In this document: positions 1 to 7,705 of the stretch, piece after piece
How positions within the stretch are numbered: the first letter of the stretch is position 1
Layout: every line of letters starts with the position of its first letter
NCBI RefSeq assembly: GCF_020169415.1
Contig: NZ_JAIULG010000006.1
Location: forward strand, 1-64,000
Reading direction: 5' to 3'
Length of the DNA stretch: 64,000 nucleotides
DNA from: Tsukamurella sp. M9C
GTDB lineage: Bacteria; Actinomycetota; Actinomycetes; Mycobacteriales; Mycobacteriaceae
The notes under the pieces: model-generated
Told to the model about the DNA's origin: nothing
The model's input: the letters and a program-made list of their open reading frames with translations, nothing else
The model's database searches: none
Translations under genes and position numbers: made by a program

Positions 1-252
1 GCTTAGGGGTTGGGGTGGGCACGGCAGTCTCCTAGAACCGCCGGTGGCACCCCCTGCAGCCCCATCCACGGCGGGGGTCAGGCGGACCGGCGTTGGGAGC
101 CCGCACGAGCCGATACGCGGCGGCGAGGCCGCCTCGTACGCCGCGCGTGGATCGCGGCATGTCCACATTCTGCCAGGCGTGGCCAACAGCGGCCTAGATT
201 GCCTGCCGAGGATTGTGCGCACTTCGTGCGCGAACCGCTCCAGAAACGAAGA
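1..252. other. Leading region with no recognisable gene
   Basis: I see no convincing coding sequence here. The open frames on both strands have biased, low-complexity translations and run into the tRNA behind them. The stretch lies downstream of the minus-strand tRNA-Val and its terminator. Confidence 0.6.
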
Positions 253-275
253 AAACCGCCTGTCACCAGGCGGTT
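253..275 (-). terminator. Terminator of tRNA-Val(CAC)
   Basis: An inverted repeat with AAACCGCC and GGCGGTTT arms around an 8-nt loop lies 6 nt beyond the 3' end of the minus-strand tRNA. On the minus strand it is followed by a T-rich run (TTTTCTTC), the form of an intrinsic terminator. Confidence 0.75.
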
Positions 276-281
276 TCTCGG

Positions 282-353
282 TGGTCCTAGCTGGGATCGA
301 ACCAGCGACCTTCCCCGTGTGAAGGGGACGCTCTCCCACTGAGCCATAGGACC
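282..353 (-). tRNA. tRNA-Val(CAC)
   Basis: On the minus strand the sequence folds as a 72-nt cloverleaf. It has a 7-bp acceptor stem (GGTCCTA), a D-arm GCTC/GAGC, anticodon loop TTCACAC with anticodon CAC, and a T-arm with GGTTCGATCC. The discriminator is A, and CCA is not encoded. It is divergent from the plus-strand tRNA cluster. Confidence 0.97.
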
Positions 354-390
354 GAACTCGTGCGCGTCTCCGTGTTACCAGGGAGGCGAA

Positions 391-430
391 CGAGAGAGAA
401 CACTAACACGACGGGTGAGCGAAAGGGTAA
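391..430 (-). promoter_or_regulatory. Promoter of tRNA-Val(CAC)
   Basis: Read on the minus strand, TAGTGTTCTCTCTCG (405 down to 391) supplies a TAGTGT -10 box and the start region, about 38 nt before the tRNA. A weak -35 (TTACCC, 430-425) lies 19 nt upstream. The 15-mer is an exact copy of the one in front of the plus-strand tRNA cluster. Confidence 0.6.
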
Positions 431-535
431 TCGGGTATCCCACCTGCGACTACTGTCCGAACGCGTAAGTCGACGCTGTTCCAGGGTGCGCCCCACCACG
501 CCGACTGCGCACGAAACACAGGGTGACCAGGCGAT

Positions 536-574
536 TTGGCAGAGCGCGCGATGTTCACGTAGTGTTCTCTCTCG
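536..574 (+). promoter_or_regulatory. Promoter of the tRNA Gly-Cys-Val cluster
   Basis: TTGGCA (536-541), an 18-nt spacer and TAGTGT (560-565) form a sigma-70-type promoter. The expected transcription start is near 572, about 40 nt before tRNA-Gly. The segment 560-574 is the exact reverse complement of 391-405 on the other side of the divergent region. Confidence 0.65.
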
Positions 575-612
575 CACCGGAAAGGCGCTTTCGAGCGCCG
601 GTCCGGACGAAT

Positions 613-685
613 GCGGATGTAGCGCAGTTGGTAGCGCATCACCTTGCCAAGGTGAGGGTCGCGGGTTCGAATCCCGTCATCCGCT
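613..685 (+). tRNA. tRNA-Gly(GCC)
   Basis: A 73-nt cloverleaf with acceptor GCGGATG/CATCCGC, anticodon loop TTGCCAA (anticodon GCC), T-loop GGTTCGAATCC and discriminator T. CCA is not encoded. It is identical to the tRNA at 4263-4334 except for one extra T in the D-loop. Confidence 0.98.
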
Positions 686-702
686 CGAAGTGGGCTTACC
701 GT

Positions 703-776
703 GGCGGTGTGGCCGAGTGGTGAGGCAACGGCCTGCAAAGCCGTGCACACGGGTTCGATTCCCGTCGCCGCCTCCA
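703..776 (+). tRNA. tRNA-Cys(GCA)
   Basis: Acceptor GGCGGTG pairs with CGCCGCC (one G-T pair). The anticodon stem is ACGGC/GCCGT with loop CTGCAAA (anticodon GCA), and the T-arm is GGGTTCGATTCCC. The discriminator is T at 773 and CCA is encoded at 774-776. It lies 17 nt after tRNA-Gly and is probably on the same transcript. Confidence 0.98.
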
Positions 777-780
777 ACAC

Positions 781-811
781 GCTCAGCCACTCCGCAACGG
801 AGCGGCTGAGC
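781..811 (+). terminator. Strong hairpin between tRNA-Cys and tRNA-Val
   Basis: Two 14-nt arms with a single mismatch enclose a CAA loop, four bases after tRNA-Cys. The downstream sequence is not T-rich. It may act as a processing hairpin or partial terminator rather than a full stop, since tRNA-Val(GAC) follows within 15 nt. Confidence 0.45.
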
Positions 812-825
812 GCCACTTCATGTAA

Positions 826-900
826 GCGCGATTAGCTCAGTGGGAGAGCGCTTCCCTGACACGGAAGAGGTCACTGGTTCAATCCCAGTATCGCGCACCA
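826..900 (+). tRNA. tRNA-Val(GAC)
   Basis: Acceptor GCGCGAT/ATCGCGC, D-arm GCTC/GAGC, anticodon stem CTTCC/GGAAG with loop CTGACAC (anticodon GAC), T-arm with GGTTCAATCC. The discriminator is A at 897 and CCA is encoded at 898-900. With the divergent Val(CAC) it covers the GTC/GTT and GTG codons. Confidence 0.98.
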
Positions 901-901
901 T

Positions 902-933
902 CAAGAAACCCCCTGTTCGCAGGGGGTTTCTTG
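902..933 (+). terminator. Terminator of the tRNA cluster
   Basis: A perfect 14-bp stem (CAAGAAACCCCCTG and its complement) with a TTCG tetraloop starts 2 nt after the CCA of tRNA-Val. The descending arm ends GGGTTTCTTG, so it is intrinsic-terminator-like. Confidence 0.85.
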
Positions 934-969
934 CGTTATCCGGACCTCTCGCCACCACCTGACACCGAG

Positions 970-1473
<504 letters not shown>

Positions 1474-1867
1474 CGGTCACTCAGTGCACGACGGGCCGAG
1501 CTGCTGCAGCCCCTGGAACGACGTTCGATCTGATCGACACCATCTCCAGCCGGACATGATGCGCACCGCCATCCTAGCCGGTCAGCCCCACCATGACACC
1601 CGAGCTTGCACCCCCTGAGCGCGAACCAGCCTGCGCCGCAGCACTATCGATGGTTCCGCCACCGGACCGGGCGCAGCATACATTTGCGATCACACGATCA
1701 TCGCCACGAAACGCCTTGCGCCGCAACCTCACGTGACCACCGCACGACGCGCTGCTCTACTGCGGGATGCAACCCCGCGCAACCCCGGGAAAACGGCCTG
1801 CCACCCCTCGCGCGAGTGGATATTCAGCAGCGGCGGCCCGTCAGGTCGCGAAAGAGGTTGAGGGAGA
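1474..1867. other. Gene-poor intergenic region
   Basis: About 390 bp. I see no supported gene, tRNA or strong hairpin. Open frames here translate to Arg/Pro/His-rich strings typical of out-of-frame GC-rich DNA. It should hold the promoter of the minus-strand membrane protein gene. Confidence 0.55.
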
Positions 1868-2179
1868 ATGCAAATGCGAACACCGGACCAAAGCGACGAA
1901 ACACCCCGACGCCCCCGCAATCCCCGCCGCGCGCGCACGGGCGCCGTGGCGGCACCCAAGTGGGATACGTGGGCCCGCCCCGCCGGCTTCCCGAGCATCC
2001 AGGCGGCACTGATCTGGGCGGCCCGCCAGTCGGTCGGCGGATCCGACCCGATCCGGCTCCTCGCCACCCGACTCGGGGTGCCGTACCGAGTCCTGCTGTC
2101 CGCCGACGTCGTCCAGCGGTTCCTCCATTCGAGCGCCCTCGCCGACGCCCGACGCAATCTCGGACACCCCAGGAAGTAG
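1868..2179 (+). CDS. Small hypothetical protein
   Basis: I do not recognise this 103-residue product. The first 27 residues are basic and polar. The rest (about residues 28-100) has the helical, aliphatic/aromatic pattern of a folded domain, including WDTWARPAGFP and a segment (GSDPIRLLATRLGVPYRVLL) that could be a helix-turn-helix. A purine-rich stretch (AAAGAGG and AGGGAG) precedes the ATG. It ends just before the promoter of the acetoacetate-decarboxylase-like gene, so a regulatory role there is conceivable. Overlapping minus-strand frames are less protein-like. Confidence 0.45.
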   Translation: MQMRTPDQSDETPRRPRNPRRARTGAVAAPKWDTWARPAGFPSIQAALIWAARQSVGGSDPIRLLATRLGVPYRVLLSADVVQRFLHSSALADARRNLGHPRK

Positions 2180-2197
2180 CCGGACCCACCCGCCTTG

Positions 2198-2238
2198 TTG
2201 ACACTGCTTACATCGCGTCATACCCTCGCATGTAAGCA
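2198..2238 (+). promoter_or_regulatory. Promoter with overlapping 9-bp palindrome
   Basis: TTGACA (2198-2203), a 17-nt spacer and TACCCT (2221-2226) form a near-ideal housekeeping promoter. Perfect 9-bp arms TGCTTACAT (2205-2213) and ATGTAAGCA (2230-2238), 16 nt apart, bracket the -10 box and the expected start. This is the arrangement expected for repressor control of the gene at 2271. Confidence 0.8.
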
Positions 2239-2270
2239 CCGCACACATCAACGAGGCGAGGATCGCTCAC

Positions 2271-3176
2271 ATGACCGCAGCAACCGACGGCGTCCAGGTC
2301 GACCTGGGCGGGCGTACCGTCACCGTCCCCAAGGACGGCCTCTACGACCGGTATCGGATGGACACCCCGCTCGACGAGGTCGCCGCCGACCCGCGCGTCC
2401 CCGGCGTCGACTTCTTCCGCACGCTCCCCAAGGCGCGGGTCGACTCCCCCATCGGCGCCACCCGCACGCCGAACTTCTACTACGCGATGTCCTCCGCGCG
2501 ACTCACCATGCTCGCCCCCACCCGCGCGATCCGCCGGCGCCTCCCCGAGGAACTCTCCCCGCTGGAGGTCGCACCAGGACTGGGCCTCGCCTCGGTCATG
2601 TTCTTCGGTTACGACGTCTGCGACATCGACTTCTACACCGAGGCCGCCGTCGGGGTCGCGGTCCGCCCGGCACGCCACGGCGGCCCGGGCGTCGCGGACC
2701 TCACCTCCGCGCTCGGCGGCGACCATCTGCACTCCTACGTCCTCTCGCTCCCCGTCAACACCGAGATCGCGCAGGTCCGCGGGCACGACGGCTACGGCTT
2801 CCCCAAATGGGTCACCGAGCTCGACGTCGACATCACCGCCCAGGGCACCTCGGCCCGGGTCGCCAACGCCGACGGCGGCGTCGACGTCGCCTTCGCGGCC
2901 CGCACCCCGCGACAGAAGCGGCACCCGAGCGGCGCGAAGGTCTCGACCCTCACGTCCTACACGCGGCGAGAGGGGGCCTGGTTCTCGACGCTGAACCAGA
3001 CGAACCTGCTCGCGAGCGGGACCTCGCTGCTCCCGCGCGGTTTCGACCTCACGCTCGGCGAGGGCCGCATGTCCGACGACCTGCGTTCGCTCAAGCCGGT
3101 CCGCGCCATCGCGCTGGACGTGAACACTGGAGCACAGGCGGCCCTGCACATGCCCGTCCCGTTCTCCGTCCGCTGA
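2271..3176 (+). CDS. Acetoacetate decarboxylase family protein
   Basis: The 301-residue product matches the acetoacetate decarboxylase (ADC) family, which decarboxylates or otherwise processes beta-keto acids through a Schiff-base lysine. The family core is clear. YGFPKW at residues 175-180 corresponds to the YPKK region of classical ADC, so K179 is the likely Schiff-base lysine, while the second lysine is replaced by tryptophan. Many ADC-fold proteins in actinobacteria are not true acetoacetate decarboxylases, so the substrate is open. The ATG follows a GAGGCGAGG purine run. It has its own regulated promoter and leads a two-gene unit with the quinone oxidoreductase 29 nt downstream. Confidence 0.8.
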   Translation: MTAATDGVQVDLGGRTVTVPKDGLYDRYRMDTPLDEVAADPRVPGVDFFRTLPKARVDSPIGATRTPNFYYAMSSARLTMLAPTRAIRRRLPEELSPLEVAPGLGLASVMFFGYDVCDIDFYTEAAVGVAVRPARHGGPGVADLTSALGGDHLHSYVLSLPVNTEIAQVRGHDGYGFPKWVTELDVDITAQGTSARVANADGGVDVAFAARTPRQKRHPSGAKVSTLTSYTRREGAWFSTLNQTNLLASGTSLLPRGFDLTLGEGRMSDDLRSLKPVRAIALDVNTGAQAALHMPVPFSVR

Positions 3177-3205
3177 CCGTCGCACCCGATCGAAAGGCTC
3201 CCGCC

Positions 3206-4198
3206 ATGACCTCCACCCCCACGACCATGCGCGCGATCGTCGTCGACGACGAGAAGAACCTCGTCGTCGACGAGATCCCCACCCCTGTCCCGGCCGCCGG
3301 AGAGGTCCTGGTCCGTGTCGAGGCGGCCGGGATCAACCGCGCCGACCTGATGCAGCGCCAGGGCCTCTACCCGCCGCCGCCCGGCATCACCGACGTCATG
3401 GGCATGGAGATCTCGGGCACCGTCGTCGCGCTGGGCTCGGAAGTCGGCGGCCCGGCAGTGGGCGACGAGGTGTGCGCACTGATGGCGGGCGGCGGCTACG
3501 CCGAGTACGCCGTGGTCCCGGCCGCGCAGCTGCTGCCCGTCCCCGCCGGGATCTCGCTGATCGACGCGGCCGCACTGCCGGAGGTCGCGAGCACCGTCTG
3601 GTCCACGATCGTCATGGACGCCGGCCTCAAGGAGGGCGACCTCCTGCTCGTGCACGGCGGCGGCAGCGGCATCGGGACCCACGCGATCCAGGTGGCGAAG
3701 GCGCTCGGCGCACGGGTGGCCGTCACCGTCGGGTCGGAGGGCAAGGCGCAGCGGTGCCGTGAGCTCGGCGCCGACATCGTGATCAACTACCGCGAACAGG
3801 ACTTCGCGGCCGAGCTCGCCGGCCAGGTCGATGTGATCCTCGACATCATGGGCGGCAGCTACCTCCCGCGGAACATCGACGCGCTGGGCGTCGGCGGTCG
3901 CCTCGTCATCATCGGAATGCAGGGCGGGTTCACCGGGGAGGTGAACGTCGGCGCGCTCATCGGCAAGCGGGCCCGCGTCATCGGCCTCAATGTGCGGAAC
4001 CGGCCCTTGACCGGGCCCGGATCGAAGGCCGAGATCGTCGCCGCGGTCGCGGCGGACGAGTGGCCGCTCGTCGAGCGCGGCCTCATCGCGCCGGTGATCT
4101 CCGCGCGCCTTCCCCTCGCCGATGCCGAGCAGGGACAGGCCCTCCTCGAGTCGAAGGACTCCGTCGGCAAGGTCCTGCTCCTTCCGCGGGAAGCCTGA
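3206..4198 (+). CDS. NAD(P)H-quinone oxidoreductase, zinc-independent MDR family
   Basis: A 330-residue medium-chain dehydrogenase/reductase of the quinone-oxidoreductase (QOR/PIG3) group, which reduces quinones or activated C=C/C=O bonds with NAD(P)H. The GroES-like N-terminal half includes GINRADLMQRQGLYPPPPG. The Rossmann half has HGGGSGIG at residues 150-157, and no catalytic-zinc cysteine cluster is present. An in-frame open frame extends upstream, but the start is placed at ATG 3206 after GAAAGG because the upstream part overlaps the ADC-like gene. It is probably co-transcribed with that gene. Confidence 0.85.
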   Translation: MTSTPTTMRAIVVDDEKNLVVDEIPTPVPAAGEVLVRVEAAGINRADLMQRQGLYPPPPGITDVMGMEISGTVVALGSEVGGPAVGDEVCALMAGGGYAEYAVVPAAQLLPVPAGISLIDAAALPEVASTVWSTIVMDAGLKEGDLLLVHGGGSGIGTHAIQVAKALGARVAVTVGSEGKAQRCRELGADIVINYREQDFAAELAGQVDVILDIMGGSYLPRNIDALGVGGRLVIIGMQGGFTGEVNVGALIGKRARVIGLNVRNRPLTGPGSKAEIVAAVAADEWPLVERGLIAPVISARLPLADAEQGQALLESKDSVGKVLLLPREA

Positions 4199-4262
4199 CG
4201 CCACCAGCCGATTCGCGCCCGGGCGCAACCTTCGTGTAACTTGTTGCTCGCCCGATGGGCAC

Positions 4263-4334
4263 GCGGATGTAGCGCAGTGGTAGCGCATCACCTTGCCAAG
4301 GTGAGGGTCGCGGGTTCGAATCCCGTCATCCGCT
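4263..4334 (+). tRNA. tRNA-Gly(GCC), second copy
   Basis: A 72-nt cloverleaf with anticodon loop TTGCCAA (GCC), acceptor GCGGATG/CATCCGC and discriminator T. It lacks one D-loop T relative to the copy at 613-685 and is otherwise identical. A possible -10 (TAACTT, 4237-4242) lies 20 nt upstream. Confidence 0.98.
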
Positions 4335-4337
4335 CAA

Positions 4338-4369
4338 GAAGCCCCGGCCGCGTACGCGGCCGGGGCTTC
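4338..4369 (+). terminator. Terminator of tRNA-Gly
   Basis: A perfect 14-bp stem (GAAGCCCCGGCCGC and its complement) with a GTAC loop begins 3 nt after the tRNA. Confidence 0.85.
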
Positions 4370-4383
4370 AGCCATTTCTCCCG

Positions 4384-4389
4384 TACTGT
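4384..4389 (+). promoter_or_regulatory. -10 box for a near-leaderless transcript
   Basis: TACTGT ends 7 nt before the ATG of the DUF6412-like gene, so transcription should start at or one base before the start codon. No -35 is evident. Confidence 0.5.
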
Positions 4390-4396
4390 GGCTGGC

Positions 4397-4714
4397 ATGA
4401 CCGCCGACCTGCTCCGGAGACTCCCCCGCTGGGGCGACCTCTCCGCGCCGTGGATCGCGGTGGTCGCGCTGTTCGTCGCCGGCGTCGCCCTGTCCGACGG
4501 TGCCGCCGCCCTCGTCGGCATCGCTCTCGCCATCGCCGTCGCCGCGCTGTGTCGTGCGGCCACGGACCGGGACGAGCACGCCCCGTCGGGCCCGAGGACC
4601 GGGCGCGAACCGGACCAACGACTCCGCGGCGCCTATCGCCGCAGCTCCATGCCCAACGGGGCCGGGCGGCCCCGTCGACCTCGAGCACCCGGCTTCGTCG
4701 CCTCCGCGGCGTAG
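4397..4714 (+). CDS. Small membrane protein, DUF6412-like
   Basis: The 105-residue product has one hydrophobic region (about residues 16-53, probably two short helices) and a basic, Pro/Arg-rich tail. Small proteins of this shape next to a second YidC-type insertase in Actinobacteria are assigned to DUF6412, and I place it there on context and size. Function is unknown; a link to the insertase is suggested only by position. The start at 4397 is chosen because TACTGT lies 7 nt upstream. Longer frames run back through the tRNA-Gly. Confidence 0.65.
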   Translation: MTADLLRRLPRWGDLSAPWIAVVALFVAGVALSDGAAALVGIALAIAVAALCRAATDRDEHAPSGPRTGREPDQRLRGAYRRSSMPNGAGRPRRPRAPGFVASAA

Positions 4715-4808
4715 CCCTTCCCTCCCGGCACACGCCGCACACGCAGATCCCCTTTCCCTGCGCGTCGCGGCCACTCGCGCGCGCACCTGCCTGTGAGGTG
4801 CTTCGTTC

Positions 4809-5669
4809 ATGCTCGATGTCGTCTACTACCCGATCTCCGCCGTCCTCTGGGCCTGGCACCGCGTCTTCGGCGCGGTCCTCGGCGCCGACAACGGCGTCGC
4901 CTGGGCCCTGTCCGTGATCTTCCTGGTCTTCACCGTCCGCGCGCTGCTGCTATGGCCCGGCATCGTCTCCGCGCGGACCGGTCGCCGCCTGCAGAAGTTG
5001 CGACCGCAGCTCGATGCGCTACGGCGCAAGCACGGGAAGGACACCCGGAAGCTGGCGGTGGAGACGCAGAAGCTCCAGCGCGATCACGGGGTGCGCCCGC
5101 TGCTCGGCTGCCTGCCCGCGCTGGTGCAGATCCCCGTCTTCTTCGGCCTGTACCACGTGCTCCGCTCGTTCAACCGCACCGGAACCGGGCTCGGTCAGCT
5201 CGGTCTCACGCCCGAGCAGAACGCGAACACAGCGAACTACGTCTTCTCCGCACACGACGTCCAGTCGTTCCTCAGCGCCCGCCTGTTCGGGGCACCCATC
5301 TCGGTGTCCATGTCGAGCTCGGACACCGTGCTCGCGTCGTTCGCGCAGTTCGGCGGCGTGCCGAGCGTCTCCACGATCGCTGCCGTCGCCATCCCCCTGA
5401 TGCTCATCGCGTGCCTCGCGACGCACATCAACGCACGCTTCTCGCTGAGTCACCAGATCGCCGACCCGACCAACACGCAGCAGGCCGACGTGATGCGCAA
5501 GCTCATGCTGTGGGTGATGCCGGTGGGCAGCATCGTCGCCGGGCCGGTGCTGCCGGTCGCGATCCTGTTGTACTGGGTGGCCAACAACCTGTGGACGTAC
5601 GGCCAGCAGCATCTGACGCATCGCGTGTTGGAAAGGGACGAGGCGCGCGCGGCGCGCGCAGTAGCGTGA
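4809..5669 (+). CDS. YidC/Oxa1-family membrane insertase (paralogue)
   Basis: A 286-residue polytopic protein of the YidC/Oxa1/Alb3 family, which inserts and folds proteins in the cytoplasmic membrane. It has an N-terminal helix, the conserved arginine of the hydrophilic groove (FTVRALLLWP, R44), a charged coiled hairpin (about 58-95), the signature GCLPALVQIPVFFGLYHVL (99-117), and two C-terminal helices ending ILLYWVANNLWTYGQQ. It lacks the large periplasmic domain of proteobacterial YidC. The housekeeping yidC normally lies beside rnpA/rpmH, so this is most likely a second copy. Confidence 0.9.
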   Translation: MLDVVYYPISAVLWAWHRVFGAVLGADNGVAWALSVIFLVFTVRALLLWPGIVSARTGRRLQKLRPQLDALRRKHGKDTRKLAVETQKLQRDHGVRPLLGCLPALVQIPVFFGLYHVLRSFNRTGTGLGQLGLTPEQNANTANYVFSAHDVQSFLSARLFGAPISVSMSSSDTVLASFAQFGGVPSVSTIAAVAIPLMLIACLATHINARFSLSHQIADPTNTQQADVMRKLMLWVMPVGSIVAGPVLPVAILLYWVANNLWTYGQQHLTHRVLERDEARAARAVA

Positions 5670-5702
5670 GGGCGGGGGTATCCGACCAGCGCAGGAGCGA
5701 CC

Positions 5703-6041
5703 GTGGGCACGACGGTGACGGACGAACAGATTCAGGACCTGATGAGGACCGCGCAGCCGTTCAGCCTGCTGATCCTCCGCTGGGGTCCGCGGCGCGAGCA
5801 GGCCGGCGCCGCCGCGATCGAGCTCGAACACCAGCGGCGCATGGTGTCGCTGCGGGCCGACGGCGTGATCGCGATCCTCTGCCCGATCCTCGACGACGCC
5901 ATGGCCGGTATGGCGGTCATGACCGTGTCCACCGATCGGGCCGAGGAGATCATCGCCGAGGATCCGTGCGTGCAGGCGGAGATGATGGTCAGCGAGGTGT
6001 ACCCGTGCATGAGCTTCCCCGGGGACTCCCTGCCGGGTTGA
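5703..6041 (+). CDS. YciI-like protein
   Basis: The 112-residue product fits the YciI-like superfamily: a small ferredoxin-like alpha/beta fold with an invariant His and an acidic partner in most members. The pattern LLILRWGP..........HQRRMVSLRADG and the later D..(M/A)GMAVMTVSTDRAEEIIAEDPCV is typical. YciI proteins form dimers and some have hydrolase- or lyase-like activity; no specific reaction can be given here. The GTG start follows GCAGGAG. It sits alone between the insertase and carboxylase genes. Confidence 0.75.
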   Translation: MGTTVTDEQIQDLMRTAQPFSLLILRWGPRREQAGAAAIELEHQRRMVSLRADGVIAILCPILDDAMAGMAVMTVSTDRAEEIIAEDPCVQAEMMVSEVYPCMSFPGDSLPG

Positions 6042-6112
6042 CGATCGCGACTCCCGGACCGGCGGGAATGGACGGAATACGGCCAGCTGTCCACCGGTCC
6101 CTGGGCACCTGC

Positions 6113-6118
6113 TAGCTT
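6113..6118 (+). promoter_or_regulatory. -10 box for a leaderless transcript
   Basis: TAGCTT ends so that the predicted +1 (7 nt on) falls on the GTG start codon at 6125. Confidence 0.5.
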
Positions 6119-6124
6119 CCGACT

Positions 6125-7687
6125 GTGAGTGAACCCACGCCGGAACAGGCCCTGAACGACCGCGTGCGCGCCGCCTACCGGGCGGTCTCCGACGAGGCAC
6201 GCGCCGAGAAGGTCGCCAAGCAGCACGCCCGCGGCAAGATGACCGCCCGCGAGCGGGTGGCACTGCTCGCGAACGGCGGATTCCACGAGTTCGGCGCGCT
6301 GGCCGGCCCTGGCCCCGCGCAGCAGGGCGCCGCTCCCCTCGTCGCGCCGGGCGACGGCGTCGTGACCGGCGTCGGGTACATCGACGGCCGGCCGGCGGCG
6401 ATCGCGGCGTTCGACTTCACCGTGCTCGGCGGTAGCAACGGCGCCACCGGCATGGCGAAGCTCGACCGCTGCGCCGAGCGCGCGCTGCTCGACGGGATCC
6501 CGCTGATCATGCTCATGGACGGCGGCGGCCACCGGATGCAGGAGGCGCTGGACTCCCGCCTCGCCGCCCCGGGATCGCGGCTGCTGCTGCGCCTGGCCGA
6601 CCTGTCCGGCCACGTGCCGCTGGTGGCAGCGATGATGGGCCCCGGATTCGGTGCGCCGGCGAACATCTCGGCGTGCTGCGACTTCGTCACGATCGTCCGG
6701 GGCATGGGCACCATCGGCATCTCCTCCGCGCCGCTCGTGCAGGCGGCGACGGGAGAGAACCTCACCAACGACGAGATCGGCGGCGCCGATCTGCAGGCCG
6801 AGCGCGGCGTCGTCGACGTGGTCACCGACACCGAACAGGAGTCGGTCGACGCGATCCGCGCCTTCCTCAGCTACCTACCCGCGTCCGCGGCCGACGAGCC
6901 ACTGGTCGCGCCCGGCCCGTACGAGCCCGGCGACACGGCCGACGGACTGGACACGCTTGTCCCGTCGTCGATGCGCCAGGCCTACGACGTGGTGGACGTG
7001 ATCGAGGCGATCGCCGACATCGACACCGTCTTCGAGCTCAAGCGGCTGCACGCCCCGAACATCGTGACCGCCTTCGCGCGGATCGACGGCCGCCCGGTGG
7101 GCGTGGTCGCGAACCAGCCGCGCTTCCACGCGGGCGCGCTCGACGCCAACGCCTGCGAGAAGGCGGCGCACTTCATCGCGGTGTGCGACACCTTCGGGCT
7201 GCCGCTGCTGATCCTGATCGACCTGCCCGGCTTCCTCGTCGGCGCGGGCGCCGAGGAGACGAACCTGGTGCGGCGCAGCGCGCGGCTCGGCTACGAGCTG
7301 TCCGCGGCGACGGTGCCGCGCTTCGTGATCGTGACCCGCAAGGCCTACGGCGCCGCGTACATCGCGATGGGCGGCGGGCGCAGCATCGAGGCCGATCTCT
7401 CGCTCGCGTGGCCCACCGCGGAGATCTGCGCGATCCCCATCGAGAGCGCCGTCGACCTCGCCTTCCGCTCGCAGTACGAGGCGGCGCCGGACCCGGCGAA
7501 GGCGCGCGGCGACCTCATCACCCTGTTCCAGGCGAACGTCGACCCGCTGCTCGCGGCCGACGGCTTCGGCATCGACGACGTGGTGCTCCCGTCGGCCACG
7601 CGGCCGATGCTCGCGGAGGCGCTGGGGCGGGTGCGGCGCCGGCCGCCGAGGGTGCCGCAGAAGCGGCGGTCGATCTCGCCGATCTAG
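6125..7687 (+). CDS. Acyl-CoA carboxylase carboxyltransferase (AccD-type)
   Basis: A 520-residue protein with both halves of the biotin-dependent carboxyltransferase (crotonase-like) fold. The N-half contains KMTARERVALLANGGF, FDFTVLGGSNG and LMDGGGHRMQEAL. The C-half contains IPVFI-equivalent PLLILIDLPGFLVGAG and the RKAYGAAYIAMGG signature. It moves carboxyl from biotin on an alpha subunit to acetyl-, propionyl- or longer acyl-CoA. No biotin carboxylase gene is adjacent, so the partner must be encoded elsewhere. The GTG at 6125 coincides with a predicted transcription start. Substrate cannot be set from sequence alone. Confidence 0.88.
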   Translation: MSEPTPEQALNDRVRAAYRAVSDEARAEKVAKQHARGKMTARERVALLANGGFHEFGALAGPGPAQQGAAPLVAPGDGVVTGVGYIDGRPAAIAAFDFTVLGGSNGATGMAKLDRCAERALLDGIPLIMLMDGGGHRMQEALDSRLAAPGSRLLLRLADLSGHVPLVAAMMGPGFGAPANISACCDFVTIVRGMGTIGISSAPLVQAATGENLTNDEIGGADLQAERGVVDVVTDTEQESVDAIRAFLSYLPASAADEPLVAPGPYEPGDTADGLDTLVPSSMRQAYDVVDVIEAIADIDTVFELKRLHAPNIVTAFARIDGRPVGVVANQPRFHAGALDANACEKAAHFIAVCDTFGLPLLILIDLPGFLVGAGAEETNLVRRSARLGYELSAATVPRFVIVTRKAYGAAYIAMGGGRSIEADLSLAWPTAEICAIPIESAVDLAFRSQYEAAPDPAKARGDLITLFQANVDPLLAADGFGIDDVVLPSATRPMLAEALGRVRRRPPRVPQKRRSISPI

Positions 7688-7705
7688 TGCCCGGTCCGGC
7701 CTCGG

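Noticed and set aside
1841-2251. Minus-strand frame of 136 codons over the promoter region
   Set aside because: It covers the TTGACA/TACCCT promoter and palindrome, and its composition is typical of an out-of-frame GC-rich shadow.
2195-3205. In-frame upstream extension of the quinone oxidoreductase
   Set aside because: The extension is an Arg/Pro/His-rich translation opposite in phase to the ADC-like gene. The MDR fold begins at 3206 with a ribosome site before it.
4793-6115. 440-codon plus frame over the YidC gene
   Set aside because: An Arg/Ala-rich shadow. The YidC signature is in the other frame.
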